Below are positions 46,973 through 58,455 of a stretch of DNA of 64,000 nucleotides, piece by piece. The notes below the pieces were generated by a model. That model saw nothing but the letters and a program-made list of their open reading frames with translations, did no database searches and was not told the origin of the DNA. Numbering within the stretch: the stretch's first letter is position 1; each line of letters opens with the position of its first letter. The position numbers and the translations under genes are program-made. This DNA comes from Nemophila menziesii (Eukaryota; Streptophyta; Magnoliopsida; Boraginales; Hydrophyllaceae), in assembly GCA_029959085.1 (NCBI GenBank), contig JARWIR010000051.1:806001-870000 (forward strand), read 5' to 3'.

Positions 46973-48383
46973 TAGCCTCCCTTAATAGGTTGTTTTAATG
47001 TGACAAATCCTCTTGTGTTTAGTGTGCTAATTACTATTGTTATATACATTCTATCTTGCACTCTAATTCATCAAAAAGCACATTCTTTATCATTTAGATC
47101 AAAGCTTTATTATTTTATCTTAAGAAACTAATTCTCATACAAATAGTTTTAACCTTATCTTTGTGTACATTGAGAATTAGCTTTAGTGATCAACTACAAA
47201 GTTTATTAGAATGATGTTCTCTACAACTCTCGTGAAGAAGGTTTTCTGATCCGAGCATCATAGTAAAAGATATACTCATTAAAAGGTGTTTTAGACCTTT
47301 GGTGCGGTACACCGCACTATGGGCACGGTACACCGCAGATGTACGGACCAGGGCACGGACCAGGGGGCTAGCCCGTCAGAGAGCAAGTGAATTTAGCAAG
47401 CTTGGTGCGGTACACCGGACCAACCCCGCGGTGCACCGCAGATTAGGGTTTCCTGCAGCAAAATGAAGACAAAAGGAATATATCCGTTGGGGATATTAAT
47501 ATATCCGTTGGAGACAAGTCTTATGACCGTTGGGAGCATTTTGCAGCTATAAATTGAAGGTCTTTCAAGGCTACAACTACACCTTCAACCTACATACACT
47601 TAGGGGCTTAATTGTTATCATCCAAGAAGGTGTCAAGAGCTATAATTGTCATATCCACTCAATTAAGGAGTTAATCCAAGGAGCTTCAAAGTTATTATCT
47701 ACTCAAGAGAAGTTTTAAGCTTATAGTTATATCATCTCTTTAGGAGTTCATTAGCAAAGTTGTTTCACCCTTTAAACACTTTGTATTTATCCTCTTAAGT
47801 CTAGATTCTTGTAATAGATAGATTAAGAGAGAATTTGAGTATCGGGAGTATACTCGGTGTCCTTGTGTTGAGATTACACAAGAGTTTCCTTCGTAGTTTC
47901 GAAGAGGTTGTCCTTCGTGTTATCGAAGAGGTTGTAAGGGTTATTGTGTTCTCGACCCGGTTAAGAGAGACACGGGAGCTTAGTAAAAAGCTTGAAATCC
48001 TAAGGAGGCTTCCTTAGGTAGTGGATGTAGGGAAACCGAACCACTATAAATCGTGTGTATCTTTCTATCCCTACTCTATTTACTTTCCGCACTTTATATG
48101 TTTGATTATATGCTAGTATGAATATTGTGATATTGATTATCTAGTTTATCTATCTTAGTTCATCTAGCATAGTAAGAGAATAAATAGTTGATTTACTTGT
48201 TTAACTTATATATCGAACCTCTAACCTATCCATTGCATGATCCCTTAAGAGTTTGATATATTAGTTAACTTAGAAGTTTTTCTCTAAAACATATAATTGT
48301 CCAAAAGATTTTTAATTAGGCATTAGTCTTATTAGTAATCCTATTCACCCCCCCCCCCCCCCCCCCCCCCTCTAGGACTTTCA
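46973..48383 (+). repeat. 3' LTR of the Sirevirus-like element
   Basis: Near-identical to the 5' LTR. The C-run near the end is 23 long here against 13 there. The other differences are scattered single substitutions and two one-base indels. Confidence 0.9.
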
Positions 48384-48388
48384 GACCC

Positions 48389-49315
48389 TTATGATTAATG
48401 ATGCATCACAAGTGGATGGGCTTTACTAAGAAAAAACAAAAATTAAATATCAAATGTGGGTCAAACAACACTCTAAAATCCAATAAAAACAATACATAAC
48501 AAGTGATGAATTTTTTAGTATCTTTAATTTAATAGCCCATAGAATACACGAACTCACAGAGCTAGATATCCTACACGTGAGCGAGCCACCTGTAAGTGTG
48601 TCCGGTAGCAGTGTACAACACCATAAATCCTAATAAATAACCCATAATTGGGTTTGGACTAGAAGTGAGCAAATGGCCTGGTCGGTTCACTTTGCCCATG
48701 CTTGTGGGTTTTGGGTCTATACCAAATTTTAATTTTAGCAAAATCCTGCGGACTTGGAAAATGGCACATGACAAGTTAATCCTATAGACCATTGCTCTAC
48801 AAAAAAGAAAAAAAGTATTTCCAGAAGAAAGTTCTTCAATACATACCAAAGGCGTCAGGCGTCAGGTGTCTGGTACCTAAATATTTAGAATCATCATAAA
48901 AGGTATTATCGTGGTTAGACGTTAATGGAGCCTTTTGGGTAGGGAAGCACCTAATTTATTTTGATATTTATATGATTGGAAATGATGTTTTGATAAGGTA
49001 AAAGATTATGTGAGGTAGGATTTCTTGTAGGATTGGAATTGCTTCCCACACTTGATCCCTTTCTCTAAGCTTCTCGAGATCACGAGTTAAGGATATCGGG
49101 TGATAATGAGTCCCGAGATATCTTGTGCGACTCGTGGCAAACTGATACTCATAGAATATACTCGATTAAGTCAGTAACCGCGACACTAATTTTAGAAAAA
49201 GGGGATGAGGAATACGAATGAAATAAGATTTAGAAATTGTGGTATCTTCAAAATTGATTAAAGTGCATTGGCATGCGGTTCAAGATAGGATACTGACAAG
49301 GATTAGTGACTAGGG
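48389..49315 (+). pseudogene. Truncated LINE-like copy with partial X block, unit 5b
   Basis: L-type sequence from TTATGATTAATGATGC; at 48594-48775 it holds a shortened, diverged piece of the X block (minus-strand PNPIMGYLLGFMVLYT). It then resumes with the region before zf-RVT (RVIMSPEISC-type remnants, 49080 on). It stops within zf-RVT at GCATGCGGTTCAAGATAGG (about 49280), where sialidase copy D begins. A small tandem repeat GGCGTCA is present near 48852. Confidence 0.6.
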
Positions 49316-50242
49316 AGAATAATTATGATAATTGCAGTTGGGTGCCTTTTGTGGAGGAGTTCGCTTTTTCGCCAACTGTACCCCCTTTAACAGTTATCAC
49401 GCATCTACAGTTTTCGAAGTAACACAAAAGAATTTCGCTTATAATGATTATTTATATGTAAGTTGAGAAAGATAGGTTTTTGGTTGCTTATTTTGGTGGA
49501 TCATCAAAGGGAGCACCTGGTGTCATAATCTGGATACAATACTATAAAAATGGGCCTGGAGCTCTTCTATTGCCACTTATGAACAACCCGAAGTTCCCAT
49601 GTGGAATCCTGTAATTTTCAAGCTCCCTTTTAAGTTCTAACGAAATTCTTTTGTTCTACAAAATTGGCCAGGAAGTTCAAAAGTATTTATTTATCTTCTT
49701 TTTCTAGTTTATAGTAATGCTATAAACTTGTTTGTGTATGTAATGTATGTATAACAGATGGAGTGGGTGCATGAAACGATCTCATGATGGTGGTGTGATG
49801 TGGACAGAAAGAGAACAGCTTCCTCCTGGTATATTAGGACCAATCAAGAATAAGGTATTTTTTAGAATGCGTACTTAAAAAATGGATCATTTGTTAATAA
49901 TATTTTTTTTCCACGGCCTATACTTCTGGAAAACGGGAAGTTGTTATGTGGATCTTCAGTTGAGAGTTGGAATTTTTGGGGTGCATGGATGGAGGTTGTA
50001 TTTTAATTTGTTGTATAATGGAATTACTAAATGATTTATCTTTTTTATTTTATTTAACACTTCAGATTCGGGTAAATCTTGGAGAAAATACGAACCGATA
50101 TACATTGAAAACGAGACTCTTAGTGTAATCCAACCGATACCATATCAAACTGCAAACGGAAACTTGCGGATACTACTTAGATCCACGACTATTGGAAGAA
50201 TTTGTATGTCTGAATAACGCGTAATTGGGATTATGGGAAATC

Positions 50243-51129
50243 TGTTGGACAAATGGGATTCTACCCAAGTGTTGACCATGTTTACGATGTTAGTCGGTGA
50301 CTCAATTTAATGAAATGATTCGGATATTAATACGTTTATTCAAGTTGTAAAGATTAACGTAATATATTCACTTGGTTAAAATCATTTGAAATTGAATGAG
50401 AAAGTGAGTCATGTAATTTGGAGAAATTAAAAGAAAAACAAATAATATATGTTATTTTATTTCTTTTTTTTATAAAGCAAAGAAAGAAAGAAAGAAAAAA
50501 AAGGGCTTTGTTAGGCTTTTGGGCCTTAGGTCCATGACCATTAGCTTTGTTGGGCTTTTGGGCCTTAGGTCCATGACCATTAGCTTTGTTGGGTTTTTAG
50601 GCCTTAGGTCTATACCTTTGTTGGGCCTTAGGTGGGGTATGAATTTTGACCATCATATTTGTTGGGCTTTTGGGCCTTAGGTTCATACAATCTGGACTAG
50701 CCCAAGTTTTTTGGTCTTTTAATTAAACGTTGTATCCTAAATTAATACAACGTAACTCCAAAATGAAACATCATAACCTTTGGCAAGCCACCTTTTCATT
50801 TTCTATAAATAGTTGGCCAACTAAACCATTTTCTTCATTCATTTTTCAAAAGCGTTAAAATTATAAGAGAGAGATAGAAAGAAGCAACATTATTAAGTTC
50901 GTTGAAATTCTTAAGAATTCGTGTGCCAGTTTCTTTTGAATAGTTTTGTCGTTGTATCCTGGAGGTTGAAGCCAACAAACGTAAGACACCTGTACGTGGC
51001 CTAAATACCTTAAAGACATCGGATCCAATCCGAGCCTCGACAAGTAAAGTTATTTAATTATTTACTTTTATTTTATTTCTGCATTAGTTCCTATATTGTT
51101 TTACTGGTTTATACAAACACAACACAACA
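50243..51129. mobile_element. Solo LTR inside sialidase copy D
   Basis: 887 bp starting TGTTGGACAAATGGG and ending AACACAACA, with a 5-bp duplication aaatc (50238-50242, 51130-51134). It interrupts the exon ending NWDY..KPTQLPNPNS. It has a TATA-like TCTATAAATAG near 50803 and no coding frame. A 39-bp minisatellite occupies 50505-50690. Confidence 0.8.
50505..50690. repeat. 39-bp minisatellite in the solo LTR
   Basis: Four to five units of a 39-bp repeat containing TTGTTGGGCTTTTGGGCC and TTAGGTCCATGACC. The first two are nearly identical; later ones are shortened. It lies upstream of the LTR's TATA-like motif. Confidence 0.8.
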
Positions 51130-51542
51130 AAATCTACCCAATTCCAAATCCAAACTCACTTTAGCTTTTAACTGGAGTTGAGTTAGTATACCTTGTGATT
51201 TACTTATGTTGATGAATAGGGATCGATGGGGTTAAGCTGAGAGATGGGAGACTAATGCTAGCGTATAATACATAGTCGAGAGGTGTACTTAAAGTTGGTG
51301 TTTCCATGGATGACGTAGATTCGTGGTGTAATGCCGTGACGCTTGAAGATACTCCCGGAATGGACATTCTTATCGTGCGGTTATTCAAGCAAGTGAGGGA
51401 CTGGTTCACATTACTTACTCGTATAAAAGGGAACATATTAAGGTAACCTAATTCTAATTATTGATATTGCTTGTTAAGAATAATGAGCTAATTCTGTTTT
51501 TATTTTATTCTTCATCAGCATGTTGTTCTTCGACCAACTTGA

Positions 51543-52786
51543 TGGAATAAAGATGAACAATTTGGTACAATATTTGATCACTATATAATACAAGGTTAAA
51601 TCAACATGTGCCTTCTCATATCCTTAACTATTTGTACCCTTTTAGCTATTTGCAGAAATGGTGCAATTAGCTAAAAAAAGTCAAAGATGTTTCCTCTAAA
51701 TTCCTTATTTCCTTATATTTGATTCATAACTTCTTCAATAATAATGTTATAAGTTCTTGAATGTCAATTCTAAACATGAAATTTATTTGGTTAAAAATCA
51801 TTTTTTTATATTAATTCACAATTAACTTAAGAATCACACGCAACTGGACGTTTGACATTCTAACTAGTAACGGAACACCATATTTGTTTCTAAGTAATTA
51901 GGTCTATAATTATCCAATGAGTACGGCTTATATTCGTCGAACAGTGAGCAAATTGTTTTGAACACGGAGCAAATTCATTTAAAAGATTGAGCAATGTCGT
52001 TCAACACTTGTCACATTTGTCGAACACTCAACACAATCGAATTTGATCTGAGCAAACTTTGCGAACCTTCGGTAAATTGTCCATGGAGTTTTGAGAGAGA
52101 ATTTGTGTATATTTTGTGTGCATTTTGTAATTAAAAGTTATATTTATATGGAAGTATATAGAAAGGGATTTCTTGATAAAACTTAAAGATTTTATTCAAT
52201 GTCACCTTTTTAAAGAATATATTTTATTTTTTGTGTCCATTTATAGATTATGAAGGATTCAAGATCCTAAAAGCATATATTTTATAAAATACAGTATTTA
52301 CCATAAGAAAATGAAAATTTTACTAACTATCACCCCCCACATGCTCACAAGTAGTAGATGGAAGAAGGAGAAGACAGACCCATCTAATTTTGCCAAATTG
52401 CTACCTAGGTAATCCAGAAAAATTTGAAACTTTTAAATGAAATTTTAATATAACTCTTTGTAAAATCACGCTAAACATAAAACATTTGAGATAAAAAAAT
52501 ACGAAAGAAATTTTGTTTATTTCAGTTCGGGATAAAGAAGCGAATTAATAACGGTTCTAAAAAGTTTTAGTAAACATCTTTGATATTTAATTAAAATTTT
52601 TATTTACATTTATAAGATCATAAGATCAATATTAAATTATTTTTGACATATCGCTCTTAATTTGTTTAAAGTTAAATTAATATCTAACTTACAAGTTAAT
52701 TAAAATATATAAAAATTTAATATAATATTATAGAAACTTTTTAGTATCTTTTAATTATATATATTTTCCTTAAATAACTACACTAG
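51543..52786. other. AT-rich D block, unit 5b
   Basis: 3' flank of copy D, more diverged from the other D blocks than they are from each other, in keeping with copy D being an older branch. The minus-strand exon-like block (about 51590-51670) has a deletion. GAGCAA-type repeats are at 51918-52045. No gene is seen. Confidence 0.55.
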
Positions 52787-53519
52787 TCGGATAATCAAAC
52801 AGAAGGGGTAAACCTTAGACCCAATTCGATATAGTCAGATTTGTATTTTTAAAACCCTAACCCAAATTTTGTTTTATTTTTTTGCATGTTGGGTGAGTGC
52901 GGTTTGGTCGGATTAGGGTTGGATTCGGTTTTAGTCTAGAAAAAGTCAAACAACATAAAAAACAAAAAAAATCCTGAAAAAACATTCCTTTTATAGTAAC
53001 TTTCCTAAAATAGAAACTTACTATATATAGTTAGTTTCCAAAAATAGTAATTTGCAAAAATTTAAGTACAAGCCATTGTCAAATACATTACAACTTAGTG
53101 ATATTACAATACAATTCCAAAAATATACAACCCTTCAATCAAAATACTTAAAAATGCAACCTGTATTGTGCAAATTAGCTAAATTGTAAGAAATTGGGTG
53201 CATTCCCGTGATTGCTTCCAAAACCATCATATTTCCTACACATTCTCACTAGAACCTTTAGAAGTTAGCATCGGATTATATTTCATCATTGGCTTTTAAA
53301 CTAAGGGACAAGAGACAGATTTTTAAACTTACAAGCTACTAATAACAAATCAAATATTTTTTGCCAACTCAACCATTGATTCTACTTAGGATCATACAAG
53401 ATAAATTATGTAATCATGGCACGGAAATTGGGGAGAATGAATGGGAGATGCAAAGACAATATTGAATTGAATATAAAAGTAACTTGTAAATAAAAAAATA
53501 TGCCTTTATTTATACCTTA

Positions 53520-55600
53520 GGTTATTGGCTACAAATTAGTTAAATTGGATTCAGGAGGAGTCACACTTAACTCGTCCAAACCATAATAACCTGTCAAAGT
53601 CAAAAAAGAAGAAATTTTTAGTGATTAAGTAGCAAAATAATTTACCAAGCAATGAAATAAATAAATATTCATACCTAACTTAGCCTCCGAATGTTCGACT
53701 AATTCCTTAGATGAATTAAGATCAACCGGAAGGGAATATTTTAACCAATTTCTAGATCAAATCAAAGCCTCAACTGTAGTAGGGGATAAGGATCTTCTAA
53801 ATTGATCAAGTACCATTCCACTTGTGGAAAAGGAAGATTCAGAAGCAACGGTTGAAACAGGGACAACCAAGACATGCCTTGCCATTTTAGACAAGTACTT
53901 AAACCTCATAAAACTTGATTTTCACCAACTAAGAATATCAAATGAACTTGTCATTTCCTCAACTTCTTCTTTGAGGTATCTTTGAAATTCATTGCCCTTG
54001 GAAATATTTTTTTGCGGTCATAAATGATTAGAATCTACACCCAAGCACAAAATTTGATTCATTAGGAGCCACTTCAGAGCCAAAGCTGGTTGAGCCAGCA
54101 GAACTAGGAGCAGCTTGTGCGTTATTAATGCATCATTCACCTTTGCAAGCAATTTAGTAGCCTAAGTAGGAGTCTACATATAATTGAAGTAACAAGTTAG
54201 ATACTGCAATTTTTTCCTAGGATCTAGTACAACTGCAACATACAGTAGTATGTTAATACTATCTTTTCCCAAATACTTCAGAAACTTGGCCTTCATTTTT
54301 AAAGCCATTTCATTTAAAACCTCATTATCAGATGCACATAATTCCTCAATCTTCTCCCATATAATAACAATTTCATTAAAGAAAATATTTGTAGTAACAA
54401 AAAAAGTTCTAGAAAACTTTTTTTTAGAGTTGTAAAACAATCTCAGAAATCCAACAAAGCAACCAGCATTTTTCCAATCAACAAAGGTAGGTGATGGTCT
54501 AATAGAATTAGTCACAAAGTATGCCTTAAAATTATCATCATACTCACTCATCAAAGAAAACACTGTCTTAAATTTTATAGCAGATTCTAGCATTTTGTAA
54601 GTCGCGTTCCATCTAGTGGGCACATCAAGGCTCAATAGGGCCTTAGACTCAATACTACAAGTGGACATAGTGTCTTTGAAAGAATTAGAGCGAGCCACAG
54701 AAGGCCTTACATACCTTACTGCCTCGCAAACTGAAGCATCTAATTCAAGCATACCTTCTATGATAATCAGGTTCAAGATATGTGCGCAACACCTCACATG
54801 GAGAAATTCATGATTTAAGATGGTTTTGGGTTTTGTACCTGAGACTTTAATCAAGTACTTAATAGTAACATTGTTAGAATAGGCATTATCAACTGTTAAA
54901 GTTAAAAGAATCAAGATCCCAATCCCTAAGAATTGTTTCAACTACTTTTCCAATTGTATCGCCCTTATGATCCTCTACAATACGAAATCCAATAAGTCTT
55001 TTTTGTAATCTCCAATCAGAATCAATAAAATGGGCAGTCAAACACATATAGATCAGATTTTGGTTTAAAGTCCAACAATCAGCTTCATCATAAAGGGACA
55101 TACATTTCCTCATAATGGTCATCTTGGATGGTATTTTAACAAATTTGGGTTGCATTACATTACAAAACCTTTTAAATCCAATGCTCTCCACGAATCTAAA
55201 GGATAAATCATCAACTGAAAACATGTAAGACACAACAACCCCACCCACATCTTTTGTAAACATTGATTCTGTTGGACCATCTTCTACAGGGGGATTGAAA
55301 GGTTATTTTTTTACATCTCCTACGACTTATATAATTAAGCATGTTTGATGCTCAATGATTTCTAGAATCAGCTGAATAAGTTACTACACAGTATCTACAT
55401 ATCCCTCTCCTAACATTATGTTCAGCAAGGTATGGATCAAATACTGTCCAACAATCCTCTATGATCTTCTTGATCTTTTTAGCTAAAGGGGGGTTGTTAC
55501 CTGATGGGGGTGGATGTTTAGGTGTAAGAGAATTACCCTAGGTTTGAGTAGGAGGGGTAACTTTAATTTTTTACTCATTCTCAGCCTCCATCTTATATAT
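53520..55600 (-). pseudogene. hAT transposase (BED zinc finger, hATC), broken
   Basis: Minus strand, N to C: BED finger at 55340-55500 (KKIIEDCWTVFDPY, then CRYCVVTYSADSRNH); 54889-55263 (DLSFRFVESIGFKRF, CLTAHFIDSDWRL); 54174-54941 (VRCCAHILNLIIIEGM, LLSLDVPTRWNATYKMLESA, LDPRKKLQYL), the catalytic region including the C/DxxH-type CCAHILNL motif; 53680-53900 hATC dimerisation (LVVPVSTVASESSFSTSG, RRSLSPTTVEALI); and a last exon near 53520 (YYGLDELSVTPP). Stops and frameshifts separate the parts. It resembles the plant RICESLEEPER/DAYSLEEPER-type group. hAT transposases cut and paste elements with short inverted ends. Confidence 0.82.
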
Positions 55601-56427
55601 ATTTTTTGCAAAAAACAAGATAAACATTTCAAAAACAAAACTAAAAACTTGTAAATGTAAAAGACAAATTGTATAATAGATTATAGAGTAATACCTCAAA
55701 ATGTGTTATGAAACAAAGCATTAAGCAACCAAATCCATTCACTTTCTATCTCATATCTACGAGTCCATGAAAATAGACAACATATAGAAAATTAGAAATC
55801 AATAGCCAATACTTAACTCTCTAATCAAACTATCAAAGTATCAAGCAACTCATAAACTCATAAACTCGGAAAATAACAAAGTACCGAGCAAACCAGAAAA
55901 CTATTCCTTTTTCATAAACTCAGAGAATAACAAAGTATCAAGCACCCCATAAACAACACTTTTACGATTTTAAAAACTCAAATCCATCTCGTAAAACCAT
56001 TTATTCCTTTTCCCATTCTCAAAATCAAACAAAAAAAAGTATGATTTAAACACGCAAATGATTAAAACCCCTTAAGAATCCAACTATCATTTCAAATCCA
56101 ACTAGATTACTCATGCAGTTGCTTAAAAAAACATCATATTAACAAAAACACAGATTATGGTTTCGAACAAGATAATACCTGAAAAGGGAATTTTAAATTA
56201 AAATAACCACAACCGTGCGTTTTATAGGCTAATTCTAACCCTATTTTAATCAGTAACCAAGCGTATTAAAGACCCAACGCCTTAACCATGGTAAGAGAAG
56301 CGACCCACTAATTTAGGTGAGAGTGTTTAATGCGGTGTACTCTCCTGCTCGTTTTACCCGGGGGATTAAACTGAAATGGAGCAGAAGAAACAGGTTGAAA
56401 GGGCTAGAGAGCTTAGGGTTTTCGTGA

Positions 56428-56463
56428 GAGAGAGAGAGAGATGGAGAGATAGAGAGAGAGTGA
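56428..56463. repeat. GA-rich microsatellite
   Basis: GAGAGAGAGAGAGA runs broken by single T bases, within the right part of the hAT element. Confidence 0.8.
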
Positions 56464-56819
56464 GATGAATAAAGTGAAGTGAGGCGTGTAAACAATACGC
56501 CAACCACACTTGATCTTTCAGATTTCCCAAAGGCTTTTTCCTTTTTATTTTTCATATAATGTACATAAAAAAATTAGAAAGCCAAAAAACCGGATCGGGT
56601 TGGGTACCCGCGGTTTGGCTAAGCCTAATTAGCCAGCCGACCCAACCCGACGGGTGGTATGGTTCGGTTTTTCTAGGGTCGGGTTTGCGGGTTTGGGTTT
56701 CGTTTGTGCAACCCTAGATATAGGTTATGCATTTAAATATGAATATAAATATATATATATAATTTTAAAATTTGTATAGCACTTCTATTTATAATTTTTT
56801 TTGTCAAAATATATTTTCG

Positions 56820-57154
56820 TATTGGAAACCAATGATTACAAGTGAGGCCCTTATAAATAATGATCCATCACAAGTGGAGCGGACCGTACTAAGAAAAAAA
56901 TAAACATCAATCGTGGGCCAAATAAGACTCTAAAATTCAACTAAAATAACACATAACAAGCGATGAACTTTTTTATATCTTTAATATAATAACCCATTGA
57001 ATACATAAACCCACAAAACTGGAAATCCCTCACGTGAGCGAGCCACCTGTAAGGAATGGAGTCTGAGTGAACATGAATAAAAACATCATTTCTGGAACGC
57101 TAGTTTCAAAGGATATCAAAAACTTCCCAAGTAACAACTTGGACTAATTCCCAG
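56820..57154 (+). pseudogene. Start of LINE-like copy, unit 6
   Basis: Leading L sequence like 17115-17455, with the same join to the X block at CAACTTGGACTAAT. No frame survives. Confidence 0.5.
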
Positions 57155-58455
57155 ATTCGCTTAGGATCATATCGCCAAATCAATTAGTTTCTCTATACGT
57201 GTTAATTGAATATTCATTGTCTATTATTAATAATTGGATTTCTTTTATGTAGTATTTACTTTTCCAAAAAAATACAAGAATCCAATAAAATTGTTTGCTT
57301 GACATTATATAAGATCTTACAGACATTTGATATTCTAATCAGCAATATGATGTTGTGGTGGTTTATATTTATGCATGTCACGATTATTATCAGTCAATCA
57401 TAATTAACTACCTCCAGATGATTTTGGGATTTTTTAATCTCTATTGATTGTTCAATGACAGGGGATTTGAATATGTGATTTGGTTATTTGGAAGAATACT
57501 TGTTGTTAGAAAATAATCCTTTGTTTTGTAATTGGATTTGGATAGGTTTTAATTTTTTATAATTCAGCGGATATGAATTTATTCGCTTAGGTTTCAATAT
57601 ATTTTAAATCCGACGGTATGTAATCATTTATTTAGGATACAACTTGTCTCAATGACGAAAGAATTGCATGAGTTGAGCGGTGATATGGAAGAAGACTTTC
57701 TACTATGGAAGGACCCTTAGTTTTGTGGTTGCGTAACCGTTCTTTGTGTAGATATGTATTTTTTAATTATCGAATATTGAATAATTTTGGTTATCAATAA
57801 AAAAGTCTACCCAACAAAAATATTAGCAAAATGACATAATTATTTATTTTAGTCAACAAGATCTAATGTATGTGTGTGTGTCTGTGTTTGTGAGTGTGCG
57901 TGGATAGTCCATGTTTTATTACATCATAAAGAACAACTACTGAATACATTATCTACAACAACTATATTTACACAAAATATAGTTCCCAACCAATACCCTA
58001 AGCCACAATAACTAGCCTCTCATAGATTACAAGATGTATTAGTCATCCATTGTAAATGAGTATCCTCTAATTGAACTCCAATCTTAGTAGTCTTTCAAAA
58101 TTTGTCAATCATTAACCACCAAAACCCTCACACCTTTTTGAACCCCCATAAAAGGAACAACAACAACAACAACCTCAAAAAAACTTGAACAAAAACCAGA
58201 GGCAGAAGGAGGTACCTAATTACATTTAACTTCAAAACCGTGACCTATAACCGTGTATAACACCAAAAATCCTACCAAATAACCCATAGCTGGGTTTGGA
58301 CGAAAGATGACAAAATGGCCCAGTCGGTCCACTCGGTCTGCTCAATACGTAAAAAAAATTGGCTCGTACAGCTCGTGCACAGGGGTTTGGGTCTACTTTA
58401 ATTTTAGCAAAAACCTAGCATAGTTGGAGAGTAGCACATGACAAGTCAACCATAT
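57155..58455. other. X block, copy 2
   Basis: Near-identical to 17456-18735. Keeps the terminal exon-like frame at 57631-57720, the GT-rich stretch (57868-57902) and the minus-strand hydrophobic stretch. A CAA repeat (AACAACAACAACAAC near 58160) is longer here. Confidence 0.4.
57631..57720 (+). pseudogene. Terminal exon fragment, copy 2
   Basis: Frame IQLVSMTKELHELSG then DMEEDFLLWKDP and TAG. Compared with 17947-18036 there is an in-frame loss of two codons and two amino-acid changes. Unrecognised. Confidence 0.35.

Larger units (their letters stand above)
43407..48383 (+). mobile_element. Sirevirus-like non-autonomous LTR element (young)
   Basis: 4977 bp between an exact 5-bp duplication gaccc (43402-43406, 48384-48388); the empty site is at 17150 and elsewhere. 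LTRs are 1409 and 1411 bp and differ at only about a dozen places by eye. The primer site TGGTATCAGAGCC is at 44818 and the purine tract AAAAAGGGGGAGATTG just before the 3' LTR. The 2.16-kb interior has no gag or pol. It contains several extra GGGGGAG tracts (46375, 46432, 46765, 46873), a trait known for Sireviruses (SIRE lineage of Ty1/copia). It must use proteins from a complete relative. Confidence 0.88.
49340..51542 (+). pseudogene. Sialidase-like pseudogene, copy D (most complete)
   Basis: Best preserved copy of the plant sialidase-like gene. Exon remnants: 49340-49430 (VEEFAFSP, then HASTVFEV one frame over); 49476-49682 ([31 protein letters not shown]); 49758-49854 ([28 protein letters not shown]); 49917-49994 ([19 protein letters not shown]); 50066-50242 and 51130-51158 ([19 protein letters not shown], split by a solo LTR); 51220-51450 (VLKVGVSMDDVDSW, an Asp-box); 51519-51542 (HVVLRPT, natural-looking stop). 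The family forms a secreted or cytosolic beta-propeller whose substrate in plants is not established. Breaks include stops in three exons, frameshifts near 49380 and 51364, and a lost donor at 51159. Confidence 0.85.
52787..56716 (-). mobile_element. hAT-type DNA transposon (dead)
   Basis: Insert of about 3.9 kb relative to other D blocks (CTTAAATAACTACAC is followed directly by ATATATGC there). The right end is GTGCAACCCTAG; the left end near 52787 is less clear. Both subterminal regions are rich in GGGTT/AACCC motifs (52900-52940 and 56590-56710). An 8-bp target duplication was not found, so the exact ends are uncertain. The hAT assignment rests on the transposase remnant inside. Confidence 0.65.
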
